64,000 bases of DNA. Source: Mycobacterium basiliense (lineage in GTDB: Bacteria; Actinomycetota; Actinomycetes; Mycobacteriales; Mycobacteriaceae). The stretch is from NCBI RefSeq assembly GCF_900292015.1, contig NZ_LR130759.1:5456001-5520000 (forward strand), read 5' to 3'. The notes below the pieces were generated by a model. It had not been told where the DNA came from, did not search any database, and was given only the letters and a program-made list of their open reading frames with translations. Positions 1 through 8,236 of this stretch are shown here, piece after piece. Position 1 is the first letter of the stretch; the number at the start of each line of letters is the position of its first letter. A program made the position numbers and the translations under genes.

Positions 1-2210
1 TGTGCTGGTTGCTGTTGTCCCGTGAGGTGCTGCCCAGGCTGGGGCCGGCCGTGACGGCCAGCAAACCCGCGAACTGGGCCGCGGCGATGGTCCTGCTGAC
101 CGCGTGGATGCCGTTCAACAACGGCCTGCGCCCGGAGGGCATCATCGCGCTGGGCTCGCTGGTTACCTACGTACTCATCGAGCGGTCGATGCGTTACGGG
201 CGGTTGACGCCGGCGGCGCTGGCGATCATCGCCGCCGCGTTTACGTTGGGCGTCCAACCCACCGGCCTGATCGCGGTGGCCGCGCTGGTCGCCGGCGGCC
301 GTCCCATCCTGCGGATCCTGGTCAAACGCCGACGCCAGGTCGGCACGTTGCCGTTGCTGTCCCCGATGCTGGCCGCCGGCACCATCATCCTGACCGTGGT
401 GTTCGCCGACCAAACACTGTCCACCGTGTTCGAAGCGACCCGGGTTCGGGGCAAGATCGGCCCCAGCCAGGCCTGGTACACCGAGAACCTGCGCTACTAC
501 TACCTCATCCTGCCCACCGTCGACGGCTCGCTTTCCCGTAGGTTCGGCTTCCTGATCACCGCCCTGTGCTTGTTCACCGCGGTGTTCATCATGTTGCGGC
601 GCAAGCGGATTCCCGGCGTGGCCCGGGGGCCGGCGTGGCGGCTGATGGGCGTCATCTTCGGCACCATGTTCTTCCTGATGTTCACCCCCACCAAATGGGT
701 GCACCATTTCGGGCTGTTCGCCGCCGTGGGCGCGGCGATGGCCGCGCTGACGACGGTGCTGGTATCGCCAGCCGTGCTGCGCTGGTCGCGCAATCGGATG
801 GCGTTTTTGGCGGCGCTGTTCTTCTTGCTGGCGTTGTGCTGGGCCACCACCAATGGCTGGTGGTACGTGTCCAGTTACGGAGTCCCGTTCAACAGCACCA
901 TGCCGAAGATCGCCGGCATTACAGTCAGCACAATATTTTTCGCTCTGTTCGCGATCTCCCTGCTGTATGCGTCGTGGTTGCACTTCGCCCCGCGCGGCAG
1001 CGGGGAGGGGCGCGTGACCACAGCGCTGACCACGGCGCCGGTAGCAATTGCCGCCGGCTTCATGGCGCTGGTGTTCGTCGCGTCGATGGGTATCGGGATC
1101 GTCAGGCAATACCCCACCTATTCCAATGGCTGGTCCAACCTGCGGGCATTCGTGGGCGGCTGCGGTCTGGCCGACGACGTGCTGGTCGAGCCGGACACCA
1201 ATGCGGGCTTCATGACACCGCTGCCCGGCCACTACAGTCCGCTGGGTCCCTTGGGCGGGGTCAGCCCGGTCGGCTTCACATCCAACGGCGTGCCGGAGCA
1301 CACCGTCGCGGAGGCGATCGTGATGAAGCCGAATCAGCCTGGCACCGACTACGACTGGGATCAGCCCACCAAGCTGACGACCCCGGGTATCAACGGGTCC
1401 ACCGTGCCGTTGCCGTACCAGTTGGATCCGGCGAGGGTTCCGCTGGCCGGCACGTACACCACCGGGGCGCAGCAGCAGAGCACGCTCACGTCGGCGTGGT
1501 ATCAACTGCCCAAGCCGGACGACGGGCATCCGTTGGTGGTGATCACCGCCGCCGGCAAGATCGCCGGAAACAGCGTCCTGCACGGCTATACCCCGGGGCA
1601 AACCGTGGTCCTCGAGTACGCCAGACCGGGCCCCGGCCCGCTGGTGCCCGCAGGACGGATGGTGCCCGATGATCTGTTCGGGGAGCAGCCCAAAGCGTGG
1701 CGCAATCTGCGCTTTGCCCGTGACAAGATGCCCGCCGACGCGGTCGCGGTCCGGGTGGTGGCCGAAGACTTGTCGTTGACGCCGGAAGACTGGATCGCCA
1801 TCACCCCGCCACGGGTGCCGGACCTGCGCTCGTTGCAGGAATACGTCGGGTCGACACAACCGGTGCTGCTGGACTGGGCGGTCGGGCTGGCGTTCCCGTG
1901 CCAGCAACCGATGTTGCACGTCAACGGCGTGACCGAGATCCCGAAGTTCCGCATTACGCCGGACTACAACGCCAAGAAGTTGGACACCGACACCTGGGAA
2001 GACGGCGTCAACGGCGGCCTGCTGGGCATCACCGATCTGCTGCTGCGGGCCCACGTCATGGCGACCTATCTGTCCCGCGACTGGGCCCGCGACTGGGGGT
2101 CACTGCGTCAGTTCGACACTCTGGTCGACGCCCCGCCTGCGCGACTCGATTTGGGTACCGCGACCCACAGCGGATTGTGGTCACCGGGCAAGATCCGGAT
2201 CGGACCGTAG
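1..2210 (+). CDS. embB: Arabinosyltransferase EmbB, C-terminal two thirds (5' end outside window)
   Basis: EmbB is an integral membrane arabinosyltransferase that extends arabinan of arabinogalactan from decaprenyl-phospho-arabinose and is the main ethambutol target. The reading frame is open from the window edge and gives about 735 of roughly 1,095 residues. Hydrophobic helices fill the first half up to about nt 1110. A soluble carbohydrate-binding region follows and ends in GLWSPGKIRIGP, the EmbB ending I know from M. tuberculosis. The motif LRPEG (nt 129-143) and FADQTL (nt 402-419) fit M. tuberculosis Pro404, Gly406 and Gln497, all wild type here. embA and embC would lie upstream, outside the window. 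Family assignment is firm; paralogue choice (EmbB rather than EmbA/EmbC) rests on remembered sequence and synteny with accD4-pks13. Confidence 0.95.
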   Translation, partial: CWLLLSREVLPRLGPAVTASKPANWAAAMVLLTAWMPFNNGLRPEGIIALGSLVTYVLIERSMRYGRLTPAALAIIAAAFTLGVQPTGLIAVAALVAGGRPILRILVKRRRQVGTLPLLSPMLAAGTIILTVVFADQTLSTVFEATRVRGKIGPSQAWYTENLRYYYLILPTVDGSLSRRFGFLITALCLFTAVFIMLRRKRIPGVARGPAWRLMGVIFGTMFFLMFTPTKWVHHFGLFAAVGAAMAALTTVLVSPAVLRWSRNRMAFLAALFFLLALCWATTNGWWYVSSYGVPFNSTMPKIAGITVSTIFFALFAISLLYASWLHFAPRGSGEGRVTTALTTAPVAIAAGFMALVFVASMGIGIVRQYPTYSNGWSNLRAFVGGCGLADDVLVEPDTNAGFMTPLPGHYSPLGPLGGVSPVGFTSNGVPEHTVAEAIVMKPNQPGTDYDWDQPTKLTTPGINGSTVPLPYQLDPARVPLAGTYTTGAQQQSTLTSAWYQLPKPDDGHPLVVITAAGKIAGNSVLHGYTPGQTVVLEYARPGPGPLVPAGRMVPDDLFGEQPKAWRNLRFARDKMPADAVAVRVVAEDLSLTPEDWIAITPPRVPDLRSLQEYVGSTQPVLLDWAVGLAFPCQQPMLHVNGVTEIPKFRITPDYNAKKLDTDTWEDGVNGGLLGITDLLLRAHVMATYLSRDWARDWGSLRQFDTLVDAPPARLDLGTATHSGLWSPGKIRIGP

Positions 2211-2241
2211 TTAGTCGAGGCTGCGCCTAGCGCGCCCAAGT

Positions 2242-2255
2242 CGCCGCTAGCGGCG
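2242..2255. terminator. Perfect 14-bp palindrome between convergent genes
   Basis: CGCCGCTAGCGGCG is a perfect palindrome between the convergent ends of embB and the arylsulfotransferase-like gene. It could form a short hairpin in either transcript. No T-run follows, so a terminator role is only inferred. Confidence 0.3.
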
Positions 2256-2312
2256 CCCTGGTCGCAGACTCGCCGCCACGATCGCAGACTGGGTGGATCA
2301 ACCCCGCGCGGC

Positions 2313-3767
2313 TTAGCGGATGACCGGCGCTGACTGGTTGAGCACAGCGCCGTCAACGTCGAGTGCCTGCAGCTGGTAGTAGCCGTCGGAGTCACCGGTG
2401 AGGGTGATTGCGGTGTCGTACCCGGCCCAGGCCACCGTGCTCAGCGGCGTCATCGCGTTGCTCTGCGGCCCGCGCAGCAATCGCCACTGGGCCACCTTGG
2501 TGGCACCGTTCCAGACGGCGTGCGCGGTGTTGGCGGTGAAGGTCAGCTGCGGCGGTTCGATGGGATCGCCAGTCCATTCCTCCAGGAACGCGCGATAGGT
2601 GCCGCCGGTCAGGGTGGCGTCGTACACCATGTCACCGGCCGCGGTGAACTCGGCGATGTGTTCGGCGGTACCCCATCCGGAGAAGGTGTTGCCGCCCGGC
2701 AGTTGTTGCAGGTTGCCCATGGCACCGGCGCTGAGATTTGCCGGATGCCGCTGCGCGCGGATCAAACTGGCCCGGCCGGCCTTGGTGTCCAAGCGGATCC
2801 ATTTCAAACTGCTCGGCACGCTACCGCCACTCTTTTGTCCCTGGTTACCTTCGAAATGGTTGTCAAACAGCGTGAGCGTGTTGGCCTCAGGCATCTCGGC
2901 ATCGTGCTGGTAGGCAAATTCGACGCCGTCGGACATGGCGAAGGTGGAGTGCTTGCCGCCCAGCCGCCAATTGATGGCACCGGTGCGGTAGTCGATGTTG
3001 AAGACCGTGGATAGCGACCGCATGCTGATCACCAGGTTTCCGACCGGATCCAGCGCGATCGAATTCAGGTGATACGGGTCGAAGACCTGTCCGGGGGTGT
3101 AGGTAGCCGGCGAGTCCGCGATCGGCACGTGACTCATCGCGTCCCACTGGAACAGCGTCTGCCGAGACGCTACGTCGATCACCGAGGCGACACAGTTGTA
3201 GGCCTTGCCGTCTTTTGGCCCGCCGACGGCGGTCAGGTCGGCGCTGACCTGCTGGTATGAGCTGATCAGGGCGCGGCCATCGGCGGTGAGCCGGAATTCG
3301 TGGATGTCTGACGAGAGGTCGCCGCCGGGGGTCAGCGTGGCGATCACCTTGTAGTGCTCGTCGGCGATGTAGCTGACCCCGAGCCCGTGGCCACCCTGTT
3401 TGAGACCCTGCCACCAGGTGAGCACCGGCTTTCCCCGGTAGTGCTGGACCCGCAGGTTGCCCGCGGTTTGGCCGGCCGGCAGTTCGCGTTGCCACACCAA
3501 ATTGCCGGCCCGGTCGGAAATGACCAGCACGCTGGGGCGCGAGTCGATCCCGGGATTGGCCGCCGTGGTGCCGTAGACGAAGAACACATGGCCGGGCGCA
3601 CCCCTGGGGCCGTTGACGTTGACCGTATAGCCCAGCGATTGCGCCGAGACGCCGGCGATCGGCGATGAGGTCGCCGAGGTGCTCTCATGTGAACCGCACG
3701 CGGCGGCCAACCCGCCGACGAGAACGCCACCGGCCGCGGCTCCGAACTGTCGCCGGGAGATCCGCAA
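2313..3767 (-). CDS. Arylsulfotransferase-family (ASST-like) Tat lipoprotein
   Basis: Start chosen at a TTG (3767) preceded by AAGGAGG (3774-3780) with 6-nt spacing; this gives 484 residues. A start at 3887 would bury the signal peptide. The N-terminus has a twin-arginine motif RRQFG (residues 5-9), a hydrophobic stretch and a lipobox LAAAC (20-24), so the product should be a Tat-exported, lipid-anchored cell-surface protein. The rest looks like the beta-propeller arylsulfotransferase family (Arylsulfotran_2 type), with blocks such as DIHEFRLTADGRALISSYQ, FDPYHLNSIALD, LFDNHFEG and LQQLPGGNTFSGWG. Members are proposed to move sulfate between phenolic donors and acceptors; the substrate here is unknown. 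It is divergent from the next gene across a 165-bp gap. I do not recall an M. tuberculosis gene of this type between embB and accD4. Confidence 0.75.
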   Translation of the reverse strand: MRISRRQFGAAAGGVLVGGLAAACGSHESTSATSSPIAGVSAQSLGYTVNVNGPRGAPGHVFFVYGTTAANPGIDSRPSVLVISDRAGNLVWQRELPAGQTAGNLRVQHYRGKPVLTWWQGLKQGGHGLGVSYIADEHYKVIATLTPGGDLSSDIHEFRLTADGRALISSYQQVSADLTAVGGPKDGKAYNCVASVIDVASRQTLFQWDAMSHVPIADSPATYTPGQVFDPYHLNSIALDPVGNLVISMRSLSTVFNIDYRTGAINWRLGGKHSTFAMSDGVEFAYQHDAEMPEANTLTLFDNHFEGNQGQKSGGSVPSSLKWIRLDTKAGRASLIRAQRHPANLSAGAMGNLQQLPGGNTFSGWGTAEHIAEFTAAGDMVYDATLTGGTYRAFLEEWTGDPIEPPQLTFTANTAHAVWNGATKVAQWRLLRGPQSNAMTPLSTVAWAGYDTAITLTGDSDGYYQLQALDVDGAVLNQSAPVIR

Positions 3768-3932
3768 TCCTGACCTCCTTCGCGGGGGCGCACCTAGTGC
3801 CGTCGGTCGATTGTGGTTATACCAGCCGCGCCTTTGAGTCCGGGACAACAACCACAGGCGACGTTTGCGCCTCGGCGATGCGGTCAATAGCTACAGCGGG
3901 CGGGCAAACCAATGAGCAGAGACGGTGGGGCA

Positions 3933-4448
3933 ATGCGCAGGCCGATACGAGCATTGACGTTGGTGGCAGCAACCACAGCGGGGATCGGCACCGCGACATT
4001 GGCCGGAAGTGGTCTCGCCGCTGGGTCTCCAAGTTCCGCCGGCACCAGGGTCGCACTACGCGCGAATTTGCGGCACTGCGATTTCAGCCCAACCGCGTTT
4101 GCGCCCGTGGTGCCGCAGGCCCCACTGGGTACCGGTACGGCCGTCGTCCACCAGGCGGGGTCGACGGTCGCCGTGGAGGTCAACCTGGTCAACGCCGCCT
4201 TGCCGGGAATGCACTACGACGTCGGCCTGATCCAGGCACCCCGGTCCGCTGCGGCTCCGTGCGGTCCGGGCGATCCAAACACCGTATTCGCGGGCATGGA
4301 TCTCGATGCCGCCGGCCGGGGCGCAGTCACCATCGGTGACGCCGTTCGATCCGGCACGACCGCTGTCTGGGTGATCGTCGAGCGCCCTAGCGACCATTCC
4401 CAAAATCCCGCTGAGGTCTACACGTCCGAATTCTTGGTGCCGGTATAG
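3933..4448 (+). CDS. Secreted hypothetical protein with N-terminal signal peptide
   Basis: I do not recognise a named family. The predicted 171-residue product starts MRRPIRALTLVAATTAG, a typical Sec signal peptide, with cleavage likely near residue 30 (GLAAG). The mature part has two cysteines (in LRHCDF and APCGPGD) that could form a disulfide. Its hydrophobic beta-strand pattern includes TAVVHQAGSTVAVEVNLVN and VWVIVERP. An earlier in-frame ATG at 3912 would add seven residues; 3933 was preferred because GGTGGGG sits just upstream and the signal peptide is then compact. It lies divergent to the arylsulfotransferase-like gene and may share its promoter region. Function unknown. Confidence 0.65.
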   Translation: MRRPIRALTLVAATTAGIGTATLAGSGLAAGSPSSAGTRVALRANLRHCDFSPTAFAPVVPQAPLGTGTAVVHQAGSTVAVEVNLVNAALPGMHYDVGLIQAPRSAAAPCGPGDPNTVFAGMDLDAAGRGAVTIGDAVRSGTTAVWVIVERPSDHSQNPAEVYTSEFLVPV

Positions 4449-4561
4449 CACGCGGCCTGACGAAATCCCTGAACAGACGGGACTTCAGTCCCTACCGCGG
4501 CAGTCCGGTGAGTGGTCCGATGGAAGGTGATTCGGCAATGGCGTCGAATGGAGGTATGGCC

Positions 4562-5029
4562 ATGAACGTTTCACCAGAGTCGCAAGCCCGGACCCGCATG
4601 TATGCCCGGGTGCTCGGCCCCTTCCTTGTGATCATCGATGCGATGGCTGTGGTGCGCGCCTCGGATATGCGGAGCTTGCTGTCTCAGTTTGAGGCGAACT
4701 CCCTGTGGACCTGGGTGACTGGCGCCTTCATTTTGGGAATTGGCCTTGTCATCGTCGCGGGCCACCAGTATTGGCGCGGCGCAGCGGCGATCATCGTGTC
4801 GTTGCTGGGCTGGCTTGTCACGCTGCGCGGCCTGTTCTTGCTGGCGTTCCCCAAGGCATTCATATCGCTGGCCAACACCATGGTTGGTGCGACAGCCCTA
4901 TGGGTCGGGCTGTGCATCGCTTTCGCACTGGTCGGGATCTACTTGACCTATGTTGGCTGGGCCCCGAGCCCCAGCCGGCCGACGCAGCACACGGCAACGG
5001 CGACGCCGAATCTTCCGCGGGCCGCGTAA
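4562..5029 (+). CDS. Four-helix small membrane protein, function unknown
   Basis: ATG at 4562 has GGAGG (4550-4554) 7 nt upstream, which decides the start over several in-frame ATG/GTG codons further upstream; the product is 155 residues. Four hydrophobic segments lie at about residues 16-31, 49-67, 73-95 and 106-130, followed by a Pro/Thr-rich C-terminus ending in NLPRAA. No catalytic motif is evident. It follows the secreted protein by 113 bp on the same strand and may be cotranscribed. No function can be named. Confidence 0.6.
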   Translation: MNVSPESQARTRMYARVLGPFLVIIDAMAVVRASDMRSLLSQFEANSLWTWVTGAFILGIGLVIVAGHQYWRGAAAIIVSLLGWLVTLRGLFLLAFPKAFISLANTMVGATALWVGLCIAFALVGIYLTYVGWAPSPSRPTQHTATATPNLPRAA

Positions 5030-5338
5030 CCGGGCATCGACATCGAGGTGGCGCCCTGCCACCAACCCTCACCCGGGCCGCCGCGACCGATCAGCGGGGT
5101 GTGTGGCGGCCGGGGTGTGCGGCTGGCCAGCGTCGTCTTGGCGGCGCCGGCGATTGCCTGCGGGCACAGCGTGGTGGCCGCGGGTGCGCGCCCCTGGGTC
5201 CCGGCCAACCCTGCGCCGGAGCCGATTACGCGAAAACCCAGCGGGGTTGACCGACACCATCGTATGTTGATGGCTGTCAATAAATGAGGGACACAGTGTC
5301 TCGGTAGGTCGATTCCCGGGCCAGTTGGAGGGTTCGCT
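5030..5338. other. 309-bp leader region of first PE_PGRS gene
   Basis: No firmly supported gene. It holds the first copy of a 143-bp direct repeat (5101-5243), then a spacer with the inverted repeat TTGA-6-TCAA (5267-5280), then a 49-bp leader (about 5290-5338) shared almost base for base with the second PE_PGRS gene and partly with the third. A short reading frame with a lipobox-like leader lies in the repeat and ends at 5287. Confidence 0.6.
5101..5243. repeat. 143-bp direct repeat, copy 1, upstream of PE_PGRS gene 1
   Basis: Matches 7999-8141 over its full length with very few differences (cgcgcccc versus cgctcccc and ccaaccc versus ccagccc). The third PE_PGRS gene lacks this element. It can encode a peptide starting at GTG in the frame [17 protein letters not shown], which resembles a lipoprotein leader. 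Confidence 0.85.
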
Positions 5339-7987
5339 TTGTCGTATGTTGCCGCAATCCCGGAGATAATGACCAGGGCAGCAACGGATCTAGGCACTAT
5401 CGGCACCGCCGTGAGCCAGGCCAGCGCGGCCGCAGCGGCCCCGACCACCAGCGTGCTCGCCGCCGGCGCCGACGAGATATCGCAGGCGATCGCCGCGCTA
5501 TTCGGCATGCACGGACAGGCCTATCAACAACTCAGCACTCAAGCCGCGGCGTTTCACACCCAGTTCGTCGAGACCTTGAGCGGCACCGCGACGTCGTATG
5601 CGATCGCCGAGGCGGCCAACGCGACACCGCTGCAGGCTGGACTCGACCTGCTCAACGCACCCACCCAGGCGCTGCTGGGGCGCCCGCTGATCGGCGATGG
5701 CGCCAACGGGGCACCCGGACAAGCCGGCGGCGCCGGCGGACTACTCTACGGCAACGGCGGCAACGGCGGCACCAGCACCACCGCCGGGGTGGCCGGCGGC
5801 GCCGGTGGCGATGCCGGGCTGATCGGCAACGGCGGGGCCGGCGGCGGTGGCGGCGCCGGCGCGATCGGCGGTGCCGGCGGGCGCGGCGGCTGGCTGATCG
5901 GCAACGGCGGGGCCGGCGGCGCCGGCGGTACCGCGACCGCGGTCGGCTTCCCGGGCGCTGTCGGCGGCGCGGGCGGCGCCGGTGGCAGCGCCGGACTGTG
6001 GGGCAACGGTGGCTCCGGCGGCGACGGCGGCGGTGGCGGCATGGGTGCGGCCGGCTCCGGCGACGGCGGCCTCGGCGGAGCCGGCGGCCAAGCAGGCAAC
6101 GGCGGGCTGCTATTCGGTAACGGCGGGACCGGCGGGCAAGGCGGCGCCGGCGGGACCGGCGGCGGCGAGGCCGTCGAAGGTATCGCCGGCGCCGGCGGTA
6201 ACGGCGGCCATGGCGGCGGTGGCGGTACCGGGGGCCTGCTCTTCGGCAGCGGTGGCGCCGCGGGCGACGGCGGCACCGGCGGCGACGGCGGCGCCGGCGA
6301 CTTCTTCACCACCGCGCGCGGCGGCGCGGGCGGCGACGGCGGGGCCGGCGGCACTGCCGGCAATGCCGGGTTGTGGGGCTCCGGCGGGGCCGCCGGGGCG
6401 GGCGGCCACGGCGGCTCCGGCGGCGACGGCGGGTACAACGCTTTAGATCCGACCAGCGGTGGCGACGGCGGGTCTGGCGGTGTCGCCGGTGTGGCCGGTA
6501 GCGGTGGGCTGCTGTTCGGCAACGGCGGAGCGGGCGGCCAAGGCGGTGCCGGCGGAAACGGCGGCGACAGTGGCGGCTCAGAACGCGGTGAGAACGGCGG
6601 GGCCGGTGGCGGTGGCGCCGCTGGCGGAAACGCCGGCCGGGCGGGGCTGCTTGGGGGTGACGGCGGGGCCGGCGGCGCAGGCGGTGCCGGCGGGGCCGGC
6701 GGGGCGGGTTCTGGCGCGCCCGGCGTCGGCGGTGACGGCGGAGCGGCCAGCAAGGCAGGACTGCTGTGGGGTGACGGCGGGGCCGGCGGTGCCGGCGGCG
6801 CCGGCGGCAACAGCGGCGGCACCGCGCAGAACCACGAATCCGTCATCGGTGGGGCCGGCGGCACCGGCGGCACCGCCGGCAATGCGGGCCTGCTGTTCGG
6901 CAATGGCGGAGCCGGAGGGGCCGGCGGCGACGGCGGCGCCGGCAGCAACGCCCGCATCTCCGGCACCGCTCCCTCCGGTGACGGCGGGCTCGGCGGCGCG
7001 GGCGGGGCCGGCGCCACCGGCGGCACGGCCGGGCTGCTGTTCGGCGACGGCGGGGCCGGCGGCGACGGCGGTGACGGCGGTGGGGGCGGTTCCGCCAACG
7101 GCGGCGGCGGCGACGGCCTGGGTGGCAACGGCGGTGGCGGCGGTGTGGCTGGGTCGGGCGGCAACGCCGGCTGGCTGTTCGGCACCGGCGGCGCCGGCGG
7201 ACACGGTGGCGGTGGGGGCGGCGGCGGCGACGCCGGTGGCTACGGCGGCAACGGCGGCATCGGCCGCACCGGCGGAGACGGTGGCACCGGCGGCAACGGC
7301 GGCGGCGGCGGAACGGGCGGGCTGTTGTTCGGCGATGGCGGACTCGGAGGACAGGGAGGCGACGGCGGCGGCGGCGCCCAAGGCGGTCAAGGAAACACGG
7401 CTGGTGGCGTCGGCGGCGACGGCGGCGACGGCGGCGACGCCGGGAGCGCCGGTGCCGGCGGGCTGCTGTTCGGCAACGGCGGGGCCGGCGGTCAAGCCGG
7501 TGGCGGCGGCAACGGCGGGGCCGGCGGCTACGGTGGGGCCGGCGGCAAGGGCGGCGACGCCGGTAACGGCGGGGCCGGCGGCTCCGGTGGGGCCGGCGGA
7601 GAGCTGTTCGGCGACGGCGGGCTCGGCGGCCGGGGCGGTACCGGCGGTACCGGCGGTCCCGGCGGCACCGCCAGCCTGGGAATTCCCAGCAGCGGCGGGA
7701 ATGGCGGGGCCGGCGGCGCCGCCGGCGACGGTGGCACGGCCGCCTCGTTCGGCAACGGCGGCAACGGCGGGCACGGCGGTGACAGCGGCAACGGCGGCAG
7801 CGGCGCGCACGGTGGGCCAAGCGGCGCCGTGGGCGCCGGCGGCGACGGCGGCAACGGCGGCGATGCTCGGCAGCTCGGCAGGGGCGGCAGCGGCGGGGAC
7901 GGCGGGATCGGCGTACCCAGCGGGACCGACGGCGCCAACGGCGCCGGGGTGCTGCTGCCCGGCCAGGCCGCCGCCACCTGGACATAG
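5339..7987 (+). CDS. PE_PGRS family protein (array copy 1)
   Basis: TTG start at 5339 with GGAGGG (5327-5332) 6 nt upstream gives 882 residues. Residues 1-95 form a PE domain ([19 protein letters not shown] start, [19 protein letters not shown] core, ending near YAIAEAANA). A linker follows with the [11 protein letters not shown] motif (114-124) that opens PGRS domains. About 750 residues of Gly-Gly-X and Gly-Asn-Gly repeats follow, punctuated by blocks such as [17 protein letters not shown] proteins are exported through type VII (ESX-5) secretion and exposed at the cell surface; individual roles are mostly unclear. The first 806 bp match copy 2 at constant spacing. The PGRS part then diverges at nt 6145. 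Confidence 0.93.
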   Translation: MSYVAAIPEIMTRAATDLGTIGTAVSQASAAAAAPTTSVLAAGADEISQAIAALFGMHGQAYQQLSTQAAAFHTQFVETLSGTATSYAIAEAANATPLQAGLDLLNAPTQALLGRPLIGDGANGAPGQAGGAGGLLYGNGGNGGTSTTAGVAGGAGGDAGLIGNGGAGGGGGAGAIGGAGGRGGWLIGNGGAGGAGGTATAVGFPGAVGGAGGAGGSAGLWGNGGSGGDGGGGGMGAAGSGDGGLGGAGGQAGNGGLLFGNGGTGGQGGAGGTGGGEAVEGIAGAGGNGGHGGGGGTGGLLFGSGGAAGDGGTGGDGGAGDFFTTARGGAGGDGGAGGTAGNAGLWGSGGAAGAGGHGGSGGDGGYNALDPTSGGDGGSGGVAGVAGSGGLLFGNGGAGGQGGAGGNGGDSGGSERGENGGAGGGGAAGGNAGRAGLLGGDGGAGGAGGAGGAGGAGSGAPGVGGDGGAASKAGLLWGDGGAGGAGGAGGNSGGTAQNHESVIGGAGGTGGTAGNAGLLFGNGGAGGAGGDGGAGSNARISGTAPSGDGGLGGAGGAGATGGTAGLLFGDGGAGGDGGDGGGGGSANGGGGDGLGGNGGGGGVAGSGGNAGWLFGTGGAGGHGGGGGGGGDAGGYGGNGGIGRTGGDGGTGGNGGGGGTGGLLFGDGGLGGQGGDGGGGAQGGQGNTAGGVGGDGGDGGDAGSAGAGGLLFGNGGAGGQAGGGGNGGAGGYGGAGGKGGDAGNGGAGGSGGAGGELFGDGGLGGRGGTGGTGGPGGTASLGIPSSGGNGGAGGAAGDGGTAASFGNGGNGGHGGDSGNGGSGAHGGPSGAVGAGGDGGNGGDARQLGRGGSGGDGGIGVPSGTDGANGAGVLLPGQAAATWT

Positions 7988-7998
7988 CCCGCGGCAGC

Positions 7999-8141
7999 GT
8001 GTGGCGGCCGGGGTGTGCGGCTGGCCAGCGTCGTCTTGGCGGCGCCGGCGATTGCCTGCGGGCACAGCGTGGTGGCCGCGGGTGCGCTCCCCTGGGTCCC
8101 GGCCAGCCCTGCGCCGGAGCCGATTACGCGAAAACCCAGCG
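7999..8141. repeat. 143-bp direct repeat, copy 2, upstream of PE_PGRS gene 2
   Basis: Second copy of the element at 5101-5243, exactly 2,898 bp downstream. The same offset holds for the following PE coding sequence, so both belong to one duplicated unit. Here the lipoprotein-leader-like frame has no stop and runs on in phase into the PE_PGRS gene. Confidence 0.85.
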
Positions 8142-8236
8142 AACGTGGCCAACGTCGCCATACGTTGGTAGTCGTCAATGACCACTGGACACAGTGTCTC
8201 GGTAGGTCGATTCCCGGGCCAGTTGGAGGGTTCGCT

